Source: Burkholderia ambifaria AMMD (GTDB lineage: Bacteria > Pseudomonadota > Gammaproteobacteria > Burkholderiales > Burkholderiaceae). From it: DNA of 64,000 nt. The DNA is taken from the NCBI RefSeq assembly GCF_000203915.1, contig NC_008392.1, positions 1,217,473 through 1,281,472 of the forward strand. The letters are read 5' to 3'. This document shows positions 33,983 through 42,848 of the stretch, in pieces; within the stretch, counting starts at the first letter, position 1; each line of letters starts with the position of its first letter. Made by a program: the position numbers and the translations under genes. Below the pieces are notes generated by a model. That model was not told where the DNA came from. It made no database searches and was given only the letters and a program-made list of their open reading frames with translations.

Positions 33983-34631
33983 CGCGATCGCCCTCCCCGT
34001 CCACCTGCGCTTCCCACGGGTCGCGCCGGTTGAAATCCATTCGCACGTAGCCGCGCGGGCTCGCCGGGCCGCCAAAGCCGATCTCGTTCCACGCGAACGG
34101 ATGGCTGTAGTACGCGCCGCACAGGTCCATCAGCACGCGCTTCGCGAAGAACGTGCGCGGATCCATGCCGGCCCATGCGGATTCGACTTTCGGGTCGATC
34201 CTGCCTTGCTGGACCGCGCGCAGCAGCGCATCGGCATCGTTGCCGTCGAGCGACGCGAACGGACGGTCGTGCGCATGGCGCGCCATCGCATCCAGCGCCG
34301 CGAGACCGATCTGCCAAGCGGCGCGCAGCGGCGGCAGCCTCGCGTCGCGATACCCGTCGCCTTCGTCGCTCGCGAGGCGCGCGTCGAGCAGCGCGGCGGT
34401 CGGCACGAGGCCGACGCCGCCGTGCGGCTGCGGCACGATGCGTGCGCACAGCGCGGTCAGCGTCGCGAACCGTTCCGCGTCGAGATGGCGCGGCGCGGCC
34501 GCGGCGACGCGCAGCCGTGCATCGATCGCGCGGCGCGTCGCGTCGTTCCACGACGGCGTATCGCGCTTCGCGAGCACGTCGTAGCGGGAATAGCGCGGCA
34601 GCGCGAGCGGCTTGTCGTTCACGTGCTTCAT
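33972..34631 (-). CDS. gluconate 2-dehydrogenase subunit 3 family protein
   Basis: 219 aa, the small partner of GMC dehydrogenases. The core features RFATLTALCARIVPQPHGGV near the middle and WAGMDPRTFFAKRVLMDLCG, AYYSHPFAWNEIGFGGPASP near the C-terminus, the last being the most conserved part of the family. Classical members carry a TAT signal that carries the catalytic subunit across the membrane; here the N-terminus (KHVNDKPLALPRYSRYD) lacks it. Overlaps both neighbours. Confidence 0.88.
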   Translation of the reverse strand: MKHVNDKPLALPRYSRYDVLAKRDTPSWNDATRRAIDARLRVAAAAPRHLDAERFATLTALCARIVPQPHGGVGLVPTAALLDARLASDEGDGYRDARLPPLRAAWQIGLAALDAMARHAHDRPFASLDGNDADALLRAVQQGRIDPKVESAWAGMDPRTFFAKRVLMDLCGAYYSHPFAWNEIGFGGPASPRGYVRMDFNRRDPWEAQVDGEGDRDGR

Positions 34632-35479
34632 CGCGCCTCCCGTTCGGCGAGCGCGGTCGCGGCGAGGCCGGCGATCGCGAGCGCGGTGAAGCTCGGCGGT
34701 GCGGGCAGCGGCGGCCCCGACAACACGTTCTGCGACCAGTTGCGCCAGCCGCCCATCTGCCGCGCGACGCCGCGCGCATGGAACGCGACGCCGACGATCC
34801 CGAGCACGGCCGTCGCGCGCATCCACCAGCGGCACAAGCGCCGGTCGCGGGACGGGCGCGACAGCGCGAGCTGCGCGGCCGTCAACGCGGCCACCGGCGG
34901 CACGACGAGCGGGGCGAACATCGCGCGATGCTGGAACGCGCCGCGAAAATGCAGCAATCCGACTTCGCCGAGCGTGCCGACGAGCCCCGCCGCGACGAGC
35001 CCGGCCAGCGCGCGGCCGGCCGGCAACCCGCCGAGGCGCGGCGCGTCGGCCGGACACGCGCGCAGCCGCTCGCCGGCCGCGCCGAGCATGCCCGATAGCA
35101 GCAGCGCGAACGGTGCGCCGACCGGTGCACCGTAGAACAGGTTGTGCCAGCTGAAGCCGCCCGGCCGCTTCGTCACGTTGTACACGTGGAACGCGGACCC
35201 GACGACGCCGACGGCGGCCGACGCGACATGCACCGCGTCGCGCAGCCGGTGGCGCTCCGGCGTGTCGTCCGCATGGCCGTGCACGCTCGCGAGCACCGAG
35301 AGTGTCGACGACACCAGCGGCGCGAGCATCGCGCGGTTGTGAAAGGTGCCGCGATAGTGTTCGACGCCGCTATCGGCGAGCACCGACCCGGCGAGCAGCA
35401 GCGCGCTGCGGTTCAGCAGGCGCGCTGCATCGGCCAGCAACCTTTCCTGCTCGGTCGCGCGGTGGCGGGGGTGTCGCAT
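34628..35479 (-). CDS. internally duplicated membrane protein of unknown family
   Basis: 283 aa, predicted eight membrane helices in two similar halves. HYRGTFHNRAMLAPLV (residues ~43-58) matches HFRGAFQHRAMFAPLV (~170-185), and VGVVGSAFHVYNV matches LGIVGVAFHARGV in the second half. The repeated H-x-R-G-x-F-x-x-R-A-M motif places two His and Arg residues per half at membrane edges, which could ligate heme. AGGAGG lies before ATG 35479. It overlaps the subunit-3-like gene by 4 bp, so it may anchor the GMC complex or carry its electrons. No family recognised. Confidence 0.75.
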   Translation of the reverse strand: MRHPRHRATEQERLLADAARLLNRSALLLAGSVLADSGVEHYRGTFHNRAMLAPLVSSTLSVLASVHGHADDTPERHRLRDAVHVASAAVGVVGSAFHVYNVTKRPGGFSWHNLFYGAPVGAPFALLLSGMLGAAGERLRACPADAPRLGGLPAGRALAGLVAAGLVGTLGEVGLLHFRGAFQHRAMFAPLVVPPVAALTAAQLALSRPSRDRRLCRWWMRATAVLGIVGVAFHARGVARQMGGWRNWSQNVLSGPPLPAPPSFTALAIAGLAATALAEREAR

Positions 35480-35522
35480 CGGTCCTCCTTGCTCGTGGCG
35501 GGCGCGCTGCCGCCGGATGCAT

Positions 35523-36623
35523 TCAGATCGCGAACTGCGCGACGTCGGCCTCGCGTAGCTCGAGGCCGAGCCCGGGGCGCGCGGCATCGATCTCCAGTGC
35601 GCCGTCGACGACGGTTGGCGCGCCGTCGAACATCATTCGCTCGATCCGCACGTGATCGTGGAACCATTCGACGTGGCGCATGCGCGGCGCGACGCAGCCG
35701 ACGTGCCGATGCAGCGCCGGCGCGCAATGCGCGGACAGGTCGACGTGATGCGCATCGGCCAGCGCGGCGGCCGCGAGAAAGCCGCTGACGCCGCCGCAGC
35801 GTGTCGCATCGGCCTGCAGCACGTCGACCGCGCGGCCTTCGAGCAGGCGCCGGAAGTCGTCGGGCGTATACGCGTACTCGCCGGCCGCGACGTCGACGCG
35901 CGCGCCGACGTGCTCGCGCACGAAGCGCAGGCCGTCGATATCGTCGCTGCTGACCGGCTCCTCGAACCAGCGGATCGCGCAATCGCTCACCATCTCCGCA
36001 AACGCGAGCGCGGTGCGCGCCGCATACGCGCCGTTCGCGTCGACGAACAGGTCGACGTCGGGGCCGAGCGCGGCGCGCGCGACCTGCACGCGCGACGGAT
36101 CGCGCGCATCCTGCGCGCCGATCTTGATCTTGCACGCGCGGATATTTTCATTGCGCCAGCCATCGAGCTGCGCGGCGAGCGTCGCGTCGTCGTAGGTCGT
36201 GAAGCCGCCGCTGCCGTACACGGGCACGCGTTCGCGCACGCGGCCAAGCAGGATCGCGAGCGGCACGCCCGCGAGCTTCGCCTTCGCATCCCACAGCGCG
36301 ACGTCGAGTGCGGAGATCGCGGTCGCCGCCACGCCGGCCCGCCCGACGTTGCGCACCGCGCGCCACAGCGCGTCGACGGCGGCCGGGATATCGACGAGCG
36401 GCCGCTCGCGCAGCACGTCGGCCAGCATCGACTTCGCGAGCAGCGCGGCGCTCGCATCGGTGTACGTGTAGCCGAGCCCCGTCACGGGCCCCGCATCGAC
36501 CTCGACGACGACGATCGTCGTCGCGTGCCATGCGTAGGTGCCGTCGGCTTCGGGCCGGTCGGTCGGCACGCGGTAGGCGCGGGCGCGCACGTCGTCGATC
36601 GCCGGCGCGTCGGAAAGTGCCAT
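35523..36623 (-). CDS. enolase-superfamily enzyme (mandelate racemase/muconate lactonizing type)
   Basis: 366 aa. Catalytic Lys pair KIKIG (K-x-K) on the second barrel strand; metal ligands in DLFVDANG, WFEEPV and VAAGEY; ADATRCGG and AHCAPALH follow, the His a candidate base. The family abstracts the proton alpha to a carboxylate, e.g. in sugar-acid dehydration or mandelate racemisation. Position before a GMC sugar-acid-type dehydrogenase module suggests an acid-sugar substrate. GGAG precedes ATG 36623. It heads the minus-strand operon. Confidence 0.88.
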   Translation of the reverse strand: MALSDAPAIDDVRARAYRVPTDRPEADGTYAWHATTIVVVEVDAGPVTGLGYTYTDASAALLAKSMLADVLRERPLVDIPAAVDALWRAVRNVGRAGVAATAISALDVALWDAKAKLAGVPLAILLGRVRERVPVYGSGGFTTYDDATLAAQLDGWRNENIRACKIKIGAQDARDPSRVQVARAALGPDVDLFVDANGAYAARTALAFAEMVSDCAIRWFEEPVSSDDIDGLRFVREHVGARVDVAAGEYAYTPDDFRRLLEGRAVDVLQADATRCGGVSGFLAAAALADAHHVDLSAHCAPALHRHVGCVAPRMRHVEWFHDHVRIERMMFDGAPTVVDGALEIDAARPGLGLELREADVAQFAI

Positions 36624-36787
36624 CGTTGCGCTCCGGATTGCTTGCCTTTTGCTTGCAACGCCCGCGTGCAACGCCCGTGCCCGACGCGATCGCGCGGCAC
36701 GCGCCTTGCGCGACCGGCCGACAGCGCCGCGCGGGAGCATCGCCCGCGGGCGGCGCTTCGGCTCATCCGGAACCAAGGAGAAACGGC

Positions 36788-38614
36788 ATGGCGACAGTGG
36801 CGGATTTCATCGTCGAACGGCTGTACGACTGGGGCGTGCGCCGCGTGTACGGCTACCCGGGCGACGGCATCAACGGCTTTTTCGGCGCGCTCAGCCGCGC
36901 CGAGGGCAAGATCGAATTCATCCAGGCGCGCCACGAAGAGATGGCCGCCTTCATGGCGTCCGCGCATGCAAAATTTACAGGCGAGCTCGGCGTGTGCGTC
37001 GCGACCTCGGGCCCCGGCGCCACGCACCTCGTGACCGGCCTGTACGACGCGCGGCTCGACCACATGCCGGTGCTCGCGATCGTCGGCCAGCAGGCGCGCG
37101 CGGCGCTCGGCGGCCACTATCAGCAGGAAGTCGATCTGCCTGCGCTGCTCAAGGACGTCGCGGGTGCTTTCGTCCAGCTTGCAGTGGTGCCCGCGCAGGT
37201 GCGCCATCTGGTCGACCGCGCGGTGCGCATCGCGCTCGGCGCGCGCACCGTCACCGCGCTGGTGCTGCCCAGCGACCTGCAGGAGCTCGACTACGCGCCG
37301 CCGAAGCGCGCGCATGGCACCGTGCATTCGGGGGTCGGCTATACGCCGCCGAAGGTGGTGCCGTACGCGGACGACCTGCAGCGCGCGGCCGACGTGCTCA
37401 ATGCGGGCAAGAAGGTCGCGATGCTGGTGGGCGCGGGTGCGCTGCACGCGACCGACGAGGTGATCGCGGTGGCCGACCGGCTCGGCGCGGGCGCCGCGAA
37501 GGCGCTGCTCGGCAAGGCCGCGCTGCCGGACGACCTGCCGTGGGTGACCGGCTCCATCGGGCTGCTCGGCACCAAGCCGAGCTACGAGCTGATGACCGAA
37601 TGCGACACGCTGCTCGTCGTCGGCTCCGGCTTCCCGTATTCGGAATTCCTGCCGAAGGAAGGCCAGGCGCGCGGCGTGCAGATCGACCTGAAGGCCGACA
37701 TGCTGAGCCTGCGCTATCCGATGGAGGTGAACCTCGTCGGCGACAGCGCCGAGACGCTGCGCGCGCTGCTGCCGCTGCTGAAGGAGCGCGGCGACACCGG
37801 CTGGCGCGACCGGATCGCGAAATGGAATGCGGACTGGCACGACACGCTGGCCGCGCGCGCGGCCGCGAAGGCGAGTGCCGGGCGCGGCGTGAATCCGCAG
37901 CGCGCGTTCACTGAGTTGTCGTCGCGGCTGCCCGACGACGTGATCCTGACGAGCGATTCCGGCTCGTGCGCGAACTGGTATGCGCGCGACCTGATGATGC
38001 GGCGCGGGATGATGGGCTCGCTGTCGGGCGGGCTCGCGTCGATGGGCGCGGCGGTGCCTTACGCGATCGCCGCGAAGTTCGCGTACCCGGTGCGCCCGGT
38101 GATCGCGATGGTCGGCGACGGCGCGATGCAGATGAACAACATGGCCGAGCTGATCACCGTCGCGAAGTACTGGCGGCAATGGCCCGATCCGCGCTGGATC
38201 TGCATGGTGCTGAACAACGAGGACCTGAACCAGGTCACGTGGGAGCAGCGCGTGATGGAAGGCGACCCGAAGTTCGACGCGTCGCAGCAGATTCCGAACG
38301 TGCCGTACTCGCGCTTCGCGACGCTGCTCGGACTGAAGGGCATCTACGTCGACGACCCGGAACAACTCGGCGCCGCTTGGGACGAGGCGCTGGCTTCCGA
38401 CCGGCCGGTCGTGCTCGAGGTGAAAAGCGATCCGGAGGTGCCGCCGCTGCCGCCGCACGTGACGCTGCAGCAGGCGAAGCACTTCGCCGAGACGCTGGTG
38501 AAGGGCGACCCGCGTGAAGCGAACGTGATCGTCGAGACGGCGCGGCAGGTGCTGTCGGCCGTGTTGCCGGGCAATGGCGAACACGGCGGCAAGGGAAGCA
38601 AGAAGGAGTCGTAG
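36788..38614 (+). CDS. thiamine-diphosphate enzyme (pyruvate oxidase/acetolactate synthase family)
   Basis: 608 aa, three-domain ThDP enzyme. The N-terminal Pyr domain has YGYPGDGINGFFGALSRAEG and the catalytic Glu in RHEEMAAFMA. The central domain is Rossmann-like; the C-terminal PP domain has GDGAMQMNN (Mg/ThDP binding) with the 30-residue downstream Asn pair. It most resembles the solitary pyruvate dehydrogenase (quinone)/pyruvate oxidase-like subgroup rather than IlvB. AAGGAG eight bases before ATG 36788 is a strong start. No small subunit follows; the reaction is uncertain. Confidence 0.85.
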   Translation: MATVADFIVERLYDWGVRRVYGYPGDGINGFFGALSRAEGKIEFIQARHEEMAAFMASAHAKFTGELGVCVATSGPGATHLVTGLYDARLDHMPVLAIVGQQARAALGGHYQQEVDLPALLKDVAGAFVQLAVVPAQVRHLVDRAVRIALGARTVTALVLPSDLQELDYAPPKRAHGTVHSGVGYTPPKVVPYADDLQRAADVLNAGKKVAMLVGAGALHATDEVIAVADRLGAGAAKALLGKAALPDDLPWVTGSIGLLGTKPSYELMTECDTLLVVGSGFPYSEFLPKEGQARGVQIDLKADMLSLRYPMEVNLVGDSAETLRALLPLLKERGDTGWRDRIAKWNADWHDTLAARAAAKASAGRGVNPQRAFTELSSRLPDDVILTSDSGSCANWYARDLMMRRGMMGSLSGGLASMGAAVPYAIAAKFAYPVRPVIAMVGDGAMQMNNMAELITVAKYWRQWPDPRWICMVLNNEDLNQVTWEQRVMEGDPKFDASQQIPNVPYSRFATLLGLKGIYVDDPEQLGAAWDEALASDRPVVLEVKSDPEVPPLPPHVTLQQAKHFAETLVKGDPREANVIVETARQVLSAVLPGNGEHGGKGSKKES

Positions 38615-38724
38615 GGGATGACGGGCGGCACGGCGCGGCACAGTACGACGCGTTCGCGGTGTCGCCCGTCGCGTCCCGTGCGAGGCGGCGCGGCGGCGCG
38701 TCAGTGGGTCAGTGGGTCAGTGCA

Positions 38725-40503
38725 TCAGCCAATATCCACGTCGTCCCTTCCGTCGCCCTGCAGCGCGAGCGCCGCGTTGATCAACCCGACCTGCGCGAGC
38801 GTGAACGGGAAGTTGCCGCACAGGCGCCGCGCGTTCACGTCGTATTCCTCGGCCAGCAGCCCCACGTCGTTGCGCAGGCTCAGCAGCCGCTCGAACAGCG
38901 CGCGCGCATCGTCGTCGCGACCCTGCATCCGGTACACCTGCACGAGCCAGAAACCGGCCGTGACGAACGCGCCTTCGTCGCCTTCGCAGCCGTCGTTGAA
39001 AGGCTGTGGCCGATAGCGGAACGGCAGCCCGTCCTCCAGCAATTCCCGCTCGATCGCGGCAACCGTGCCGACCACCCGCGGATCGCACGCGTCGAGCATC
39101 CCCGTCAGCGGAATCAGCAGCAGGCTCACGTCGAGCCCGTCGCCGTCGTAGCGCTCGACGAACCGGCCGAGTTGCTCGTGGTAGCCGCGTGTGCACACGT
39201 CGTCGCGAATCGCATCGGCCCAGCGCTGCCACACGTCGAGCGGCGCGTGATGACCGAACGCGCGCGCCGAGCGGCACGCGCTTTCGACCGCCGCCCACAC
39301 CATCACCTTCGACGACGTGAACAGATGCCGGCCGCTGCGCACTTCCCAGATCCCTTCGTCGGGGTCGCGCCAGACCGTCGCGAGATGCTCGATCAGCCGC
39401 CGCTCGAGCATCCACGCATCGTCGTCGGGCGGCAACCCGTGCCGGCGCGCATGGTACAGCGCGCCCAGCACCTCGCCGTACACGTCGAGCTGCAGCTGCA
39501 GGGCCGCCGCGTTGCCGAAGCGCACCGGTTGCGCGCCTTCGTAGCCGGCCAGATGCGGGGCAGTCCATTCCGCCGCACGACGGCCGCCGTCGGCCGCATA
39601 CAGCACCTGCAATTGCGACGGATGGTCGGCGATCGCGCGCACCAGCCAGTCGCGCCAGCGCGCGGCCTCTTCGCGGTAGCCGCAGCGCACCAGCGCGCGC
39701 AGCGTGAAGCTCGCGTCGCGCAGCCAGCAGAACCGGTAATCCCAGTTGCGCTGGCCGCCGAAACGTTCGGGCAACGAAGTGGTCGGCGCCGCGACGATGC
39801 CGCCGGTGCGCAGGCTCGACAGCAGCTTCACCGTGATCAGCGCACGCTCGATCGCGTCGCGATACGGGCCTTCCGCCGTGTTGCACTTCACCCAGCCGCG
39901 CCAGAACGACTGCGTGTCGCGCACCGACGCGTACGCGTCCGGCACGACCGGCGGCCGGTCGTACGAACGCGCGTAGCTGATCGCGAAATCCACGCGCTCG
40001 CCTGCCGTGATGCGCTGCGCGCCGACGAGCCGATCGTCCTGCACGTCGAGCTGCATCTCGGTATCGAGCCACATCGCATCGCCGCCCGTCATCATCCGCC
40101 AGCGCCGGCCGAACGGACGGCACCACGGCAGCGCGTGGCCGTAGTCGAAGCGCACGCCGAGATCGACGTCGATCTCGACCGTGCCGCGCTCGCCGCGCAC
40201 GCTGCGGACCAGGCACGGATCGGCCGTGTTCCAGTTCATCCAGTCGAGAATCACGATGCAGCCCGACGACGTTTCGAAAGTCGTCTCGAGAATCGCGGTG
40301 CCGGGCAGATAGCGGCGCACCGCACGTGCATTCGCGTCGCGCGGCGCAATGCGGAAGCGGCCGTTGTCGGGCGTGCCGATGAGTGCGGCGAAGCACGGCG
40401 GCGAGTCGAAGTCCGGCCAGCACAACCAGTCGATGCTGCCGTCGCGCGCGACGAGCGCGGCACTGCGGCCGTCGCCGATCAGCGCGTAGTCCTCGATCCG
40501 CAT
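38725..40503 (-). CDS. glycoside hydrolase family 15 protein (trehalase/glucoamylase-like)
   Basis: 592 aa. Two domains: an N-terminal beta-sandwich (MRIEDYALIGDGRSAALVAR opening, WLCWPDFDSPPCF) and an (alpha/alpha)6 barrel with the GH15 motifs RNWDYRFCWLRDASF, EGIWEVRSG (general acid Glu), FTSSKVMVWAA, and EEYDVNAR (base Glu). This bacterial subgroup includes trehalases and alpha-glucosidases. No signal peptide is seen, so it is cytoplasmic. The SDR gene ends 5 bp upstream of its start. The substrate is unproven. Confidence 0.9.
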   Translation of the reverse strand: MRIEDYALIGDGRSAALVARDGSIDWLCWPDFDSPPCFAALIGTPDNGRFRIAPRDANARAVRRYLPGTAILETTFETSSGCIVILDWMNWNTADPCLVRSVRGERGTVEIDVDLGVRFDYGHALPWCRPFGRRWRMMTGGDAMWLDTEMQLDVQDDRLVGAQRITAGERVDFAISYARSYDRPPVVPDAYASVRDTQSFWRGWVKCNTAEGPYRDAIERALITVKLLSSLRTGGIVAAPTTSLPERFGGQRNWDYRFCWLRDASFTLRALVRCGYREEAARWRDWLVRAIADHPSQLQVLYAADGGRRAAEWTAPHLAGYEGAQPVRFGNAAALQLQLDVYGEVLGALYHARRHGLPPDDDAWMLERRLIEHLATVWRDPDEGIWEVRSGRHLFTSSKVMVWAAVESACRSARAFGHHAPLDVWQRWADAIRDDVCTRGYHEQLGRFVERYDGDGLDVSLLLIPLTGMLDACDPRVVGTVAAIERELLEDGLPFRYRPQPFNDGCEGDEGAFVTAGFWLVQVYRMQGRDDDARALFERLLSLRNDVGLLAEEYDVNARRLCGNFPFTLAQVGLINAALALQGDGRDDVDIG

Positions 40504-40508
40504 CGCGC

Positions 40509-41492
40509 TCACCGGTCCAGCTTGCGCGCGGCGACGAAACCCGCCGCGAGCACCGCGAAGACCGCGGCGAACGCCAGCGCGCGCGACGCGCCGAGCCCGG
40601 CCTCCGCGCCGGTGCGGCGCGCTTCGGCGGTGAACGCGCCGCGCGTCGCATGGCCGGCCGGCACCGTATGCCACAGATTCGATTCGCGCGGCCCGGCCGG
40701 CGTCGGGCGTTGCTGGCCGCGCACGGCCGTCAGCGCGAGATAGCGGTCGAAGCAGCCAGGCGCGAACGCGTTCGCCGCGATCGCGGCGAGCGACGACCAG
40801 CCGACCCAGCGCTCGCGGCACGGACGACGCGCGGCCTGCACGATCGCGTCGGCCGCCACTTCCGGCGCATAGACGGGCGCGACCGGGCGCGGCGCATTCG
40901 GCAACGTGGATTGGGCCCAGTCGAACTGCGGCGTGTCGATCGCCGGCAGTTGCACCATCGTCACGCGCACGCGGCTGTGCGCATGCAGCAACTCGCAGCG
41001 CAGCGCGTCGGTGAAGCCGCGGATCGCATGCTTCGCGCCGCAGTACGCCGACTGCAGCGGGATCGACCGGTACGCGAGCGCGGAGCCGACCTGCACGATC
41101 GTGCCGCGATTGCGCGGCGCCATCCGCGCGAGCGCCGCGCGCGTGCCGTACACGCAGCCCAGGTAGGTGACCTCGGTCACGCGTGCATAGTCTTCCGGCG
41201 AAATTTCGTCGAAAGGCGCGAACACCGTCACCATCGCATTGTTGACCCACACGTCGAGCGGGCCGAGTTCGTTTTCGATGCGCTCGGCGGCCGCATCGAG
41301 CGCGGCGGCGTCGCTGACGTCGACCGCGATCGGCAGCGCGTCGACGCCATACGCGCGCACTTCGGACGCGGTGTCGTCCAGCGCGTGCGGATCGCGTGCG
41401 AGCAGCGCGACGTTCGCGCCGAGCCGCGCAAACGCGTGGGCGGTGGCGCGGCCGACGCCGGCGCTCGCACCGGTGATCGCGACGGTCTTCAC
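40509..41492 (-). CDS. SDR-family oxidoreductase with C-terminal membrane helix
   Basis: 327 aa from GTG 41492, with GGAGG eight bases upstream. Classical SDR: TGASAGVGRAT cofactor motif, ARDPHALDD (NADP-type Arg), NNAM, Ser and YCGAKH (YxxxK) catalytic residues. The C-terminus extends beyond the usual ~260 residues by ~70, ending in a hydrophobic helix ALAFAAVFAVLAAGFVAA with a basic tail, so it is likely membrane-anchored. Coupled with the GH15 gene (5-bp gap). Substrate unknown. Confidence 0.87.
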   Translation of the reverse strand: MKTVAITGASAGVGRATAHAFARLGANVALLARDPHALDDTASEVRAYGVDALPIAVDVSDAAALDAAAERIENELGPLDVWVNNAMVTVFAPFDEISPEDYARVTEVTYLGCVYGTRAALARMAPRNRGTIVQVGSALAYRSIPLQSAYCGAKHAIRGFTDALRCELLHAHSRVRVTMVQLPAIDTPQFDWAQSTLPNAPRPVAPVYAPEVAADAIVQAARRPCRERWVGWSSLAAIAANAFAPGCFDRYLALTAVRGQQRPTPAGPRESNLWHTVPAGHATRGAFTAEARRTGAEAGLGASRALAFAAVFAVLAAGFVAARKLDR

Positions 41493-41775
41493 GGTCGATT
41501 CCTCCCGCTGTTTCAGGGTGGCCCGCACGCCGAGCGCGGCTTGCGCATTGCGTGCCGGAACGCGATCGGCGTAGCAAGCGGCATGCCGCGCAGCGTGCGG
41601 GCCTTGCAACCGGGGCGCGCGCGGTGAACGGTCGCCCAATTTACAAGCCGGCTGTAACGCACCGGACGTTGCGCCCGCAATCTCCGAGCCATGCGCAAAC
41701 GCGCGCAGCGCGCACGGAAATTGCTGCGCCGCGAACGGTTTGTGGTCATGCCGTCGAATCCGGCAAGGAGTCGTG
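41493..41775. other. intergenic region upstream of the caa3-type oxidase operon
   Basis: About 280 bp between divergent genes. AATTTACAA and TGTAACG around 41640-41660 are the least GC-rich bits. No repeat or hairpin of note. Confidence 0.3.
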
Positions 41776-42834
41776 TTGCCCGTTCCGCCGTTCGCCCAAG
41801 CGCGCCGTATCGCGTGCCTCGCTTCCGTCGCAAGCCTCGTCGCGCCGGCGGCCGCGCGCGCGGCCAGCGAATTGGGCAAAGCCGCCACCGGGCCGGCCGG
41901 ACCGCTGCCGCTCGCGTACGTCGCGCATGCGGCCGGCCCCGCCGCGCGGCCAGTGCTCGTGCTCGGCTGGGCGCTCGTCGCACTGTGCACGTTCGTGTGC
42001 ATCGCGATCGCGGTGTTGCTGCTGATCGCGATATTTCGCCGCCGCGCGCAGGCAGATGGTGCGCCGCGCAGCGGGCTGGCGATCGTGACGGTCGGCTCCG
42101 CGATCTCGATCGTGCTGCTGTTCGCCGCGCTCGTGTACATGCTGCGCGTGCTCGGCGTGGTCGCGGCGCCGCCGCGCCCGCCCGCGCTGACGATTGTCGT
42201 GACGGCACACGACTGGTGGTGGGCCGTCCGCTATCCGGACGACGCGGGCGGCCCCGCGTTCGTCACGGCCAACGAGATCCACATCCCAGTGGGCGAGCCC
42301 GTCGCGATCGAACTGAACAGCGCGGACGTGATCCATGCGTTCTGGGTTCCGCAACTGGCCGGCAAAACGCAGACGATTCCCGGCCAGACCAACCATCAAT
42401 GGCTGCAAGCCGACCGGCCCGGCGTCTATCGCGGACAGTGCTCCCAATACTGCGGCGCGCAGCACGCGCACATGGCGTTCGAGGTCGTGGCCGAGCCGCC
42501 CGACGCGTTTCGCGCATGGCTCGCCGCGCAGCGGCAGCCGGCGCCCGCCCCCGCGGCCGGCGCCGAGCAGCGCGGCCGGCGCGTCTTCGCCACGCGCTGC
42601 GCGGGCTGTCACGCGGTGCGCGGCACCGACGCGGCGGGCGACGCGGGCCCCGACCTGTCGCATCTCGGGTCGCGCCGGCTGCTCGCGGCCGGCACGCTCG
42701 ACAACACGCCCGAGAACCTGCGGCGCTGGATCGCGCACGCGCAGCAGATCAAGCCGCAGACGCTGATGCCGTCGTTCGCGCTCGCGCCGCGCGACGCCGA
42801 CGATCTCGCCGCCTATCTCGCGACGCTGCATTGA
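41776..42834 (+). CDS. coxB: cytochrome c oxidase subunit II with fused cytochrome c
   Basis: 352 aa from TTG 41776, where AAGGAG lies five bases upstream; GTG 41773 is possible. Signal-like N-terminus, two membrane helices (LVLGWALVALCTFVCIAIAV, ISIVLLFAALVYML), then the CuA cupredoxin domain with CSQYCGAQHAHM (two Cys, His, Met ligands) and a C-terminal cytochrome c with CAGCH. The heme-bearing subunit II marks a caa3-type oxidase. Followed 14 bp later by the subunit I gene. Confidence 0.93.
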   Translation: MPVPPFAQARRIACLASVASLVAPAAARAASELGKAATGPAGPLPLAYVAHAAGPAARPVLVLGWALVALCTFVCIAIAVLLLIAIFRRRAQADGAPRSGLAIVTVGSAISIVLLFAALVYMLRVLGVVAAPPRPPALTIVVTAHDWWWAVRYPDDAGGPAFVTANEIHIPVGEPVAIELNSADVIHAFWVPQLAGKTQTIPGQTNHQWLQADRPGVYRGQCSQYCGAQHAHMAFEVVAEPPDAFRAWLAAQRQPAPAPAAGAEQRGRRVFATRCAGCHAVRGTDAAGDAGPDLSHLGSRRLLAAGTLDNTPENLRRWIAHAQQIKPQTLMPSFALAPRDADDLAAYLATLH

Positions 42835-42848
42835 ACGGAGGATCACGA

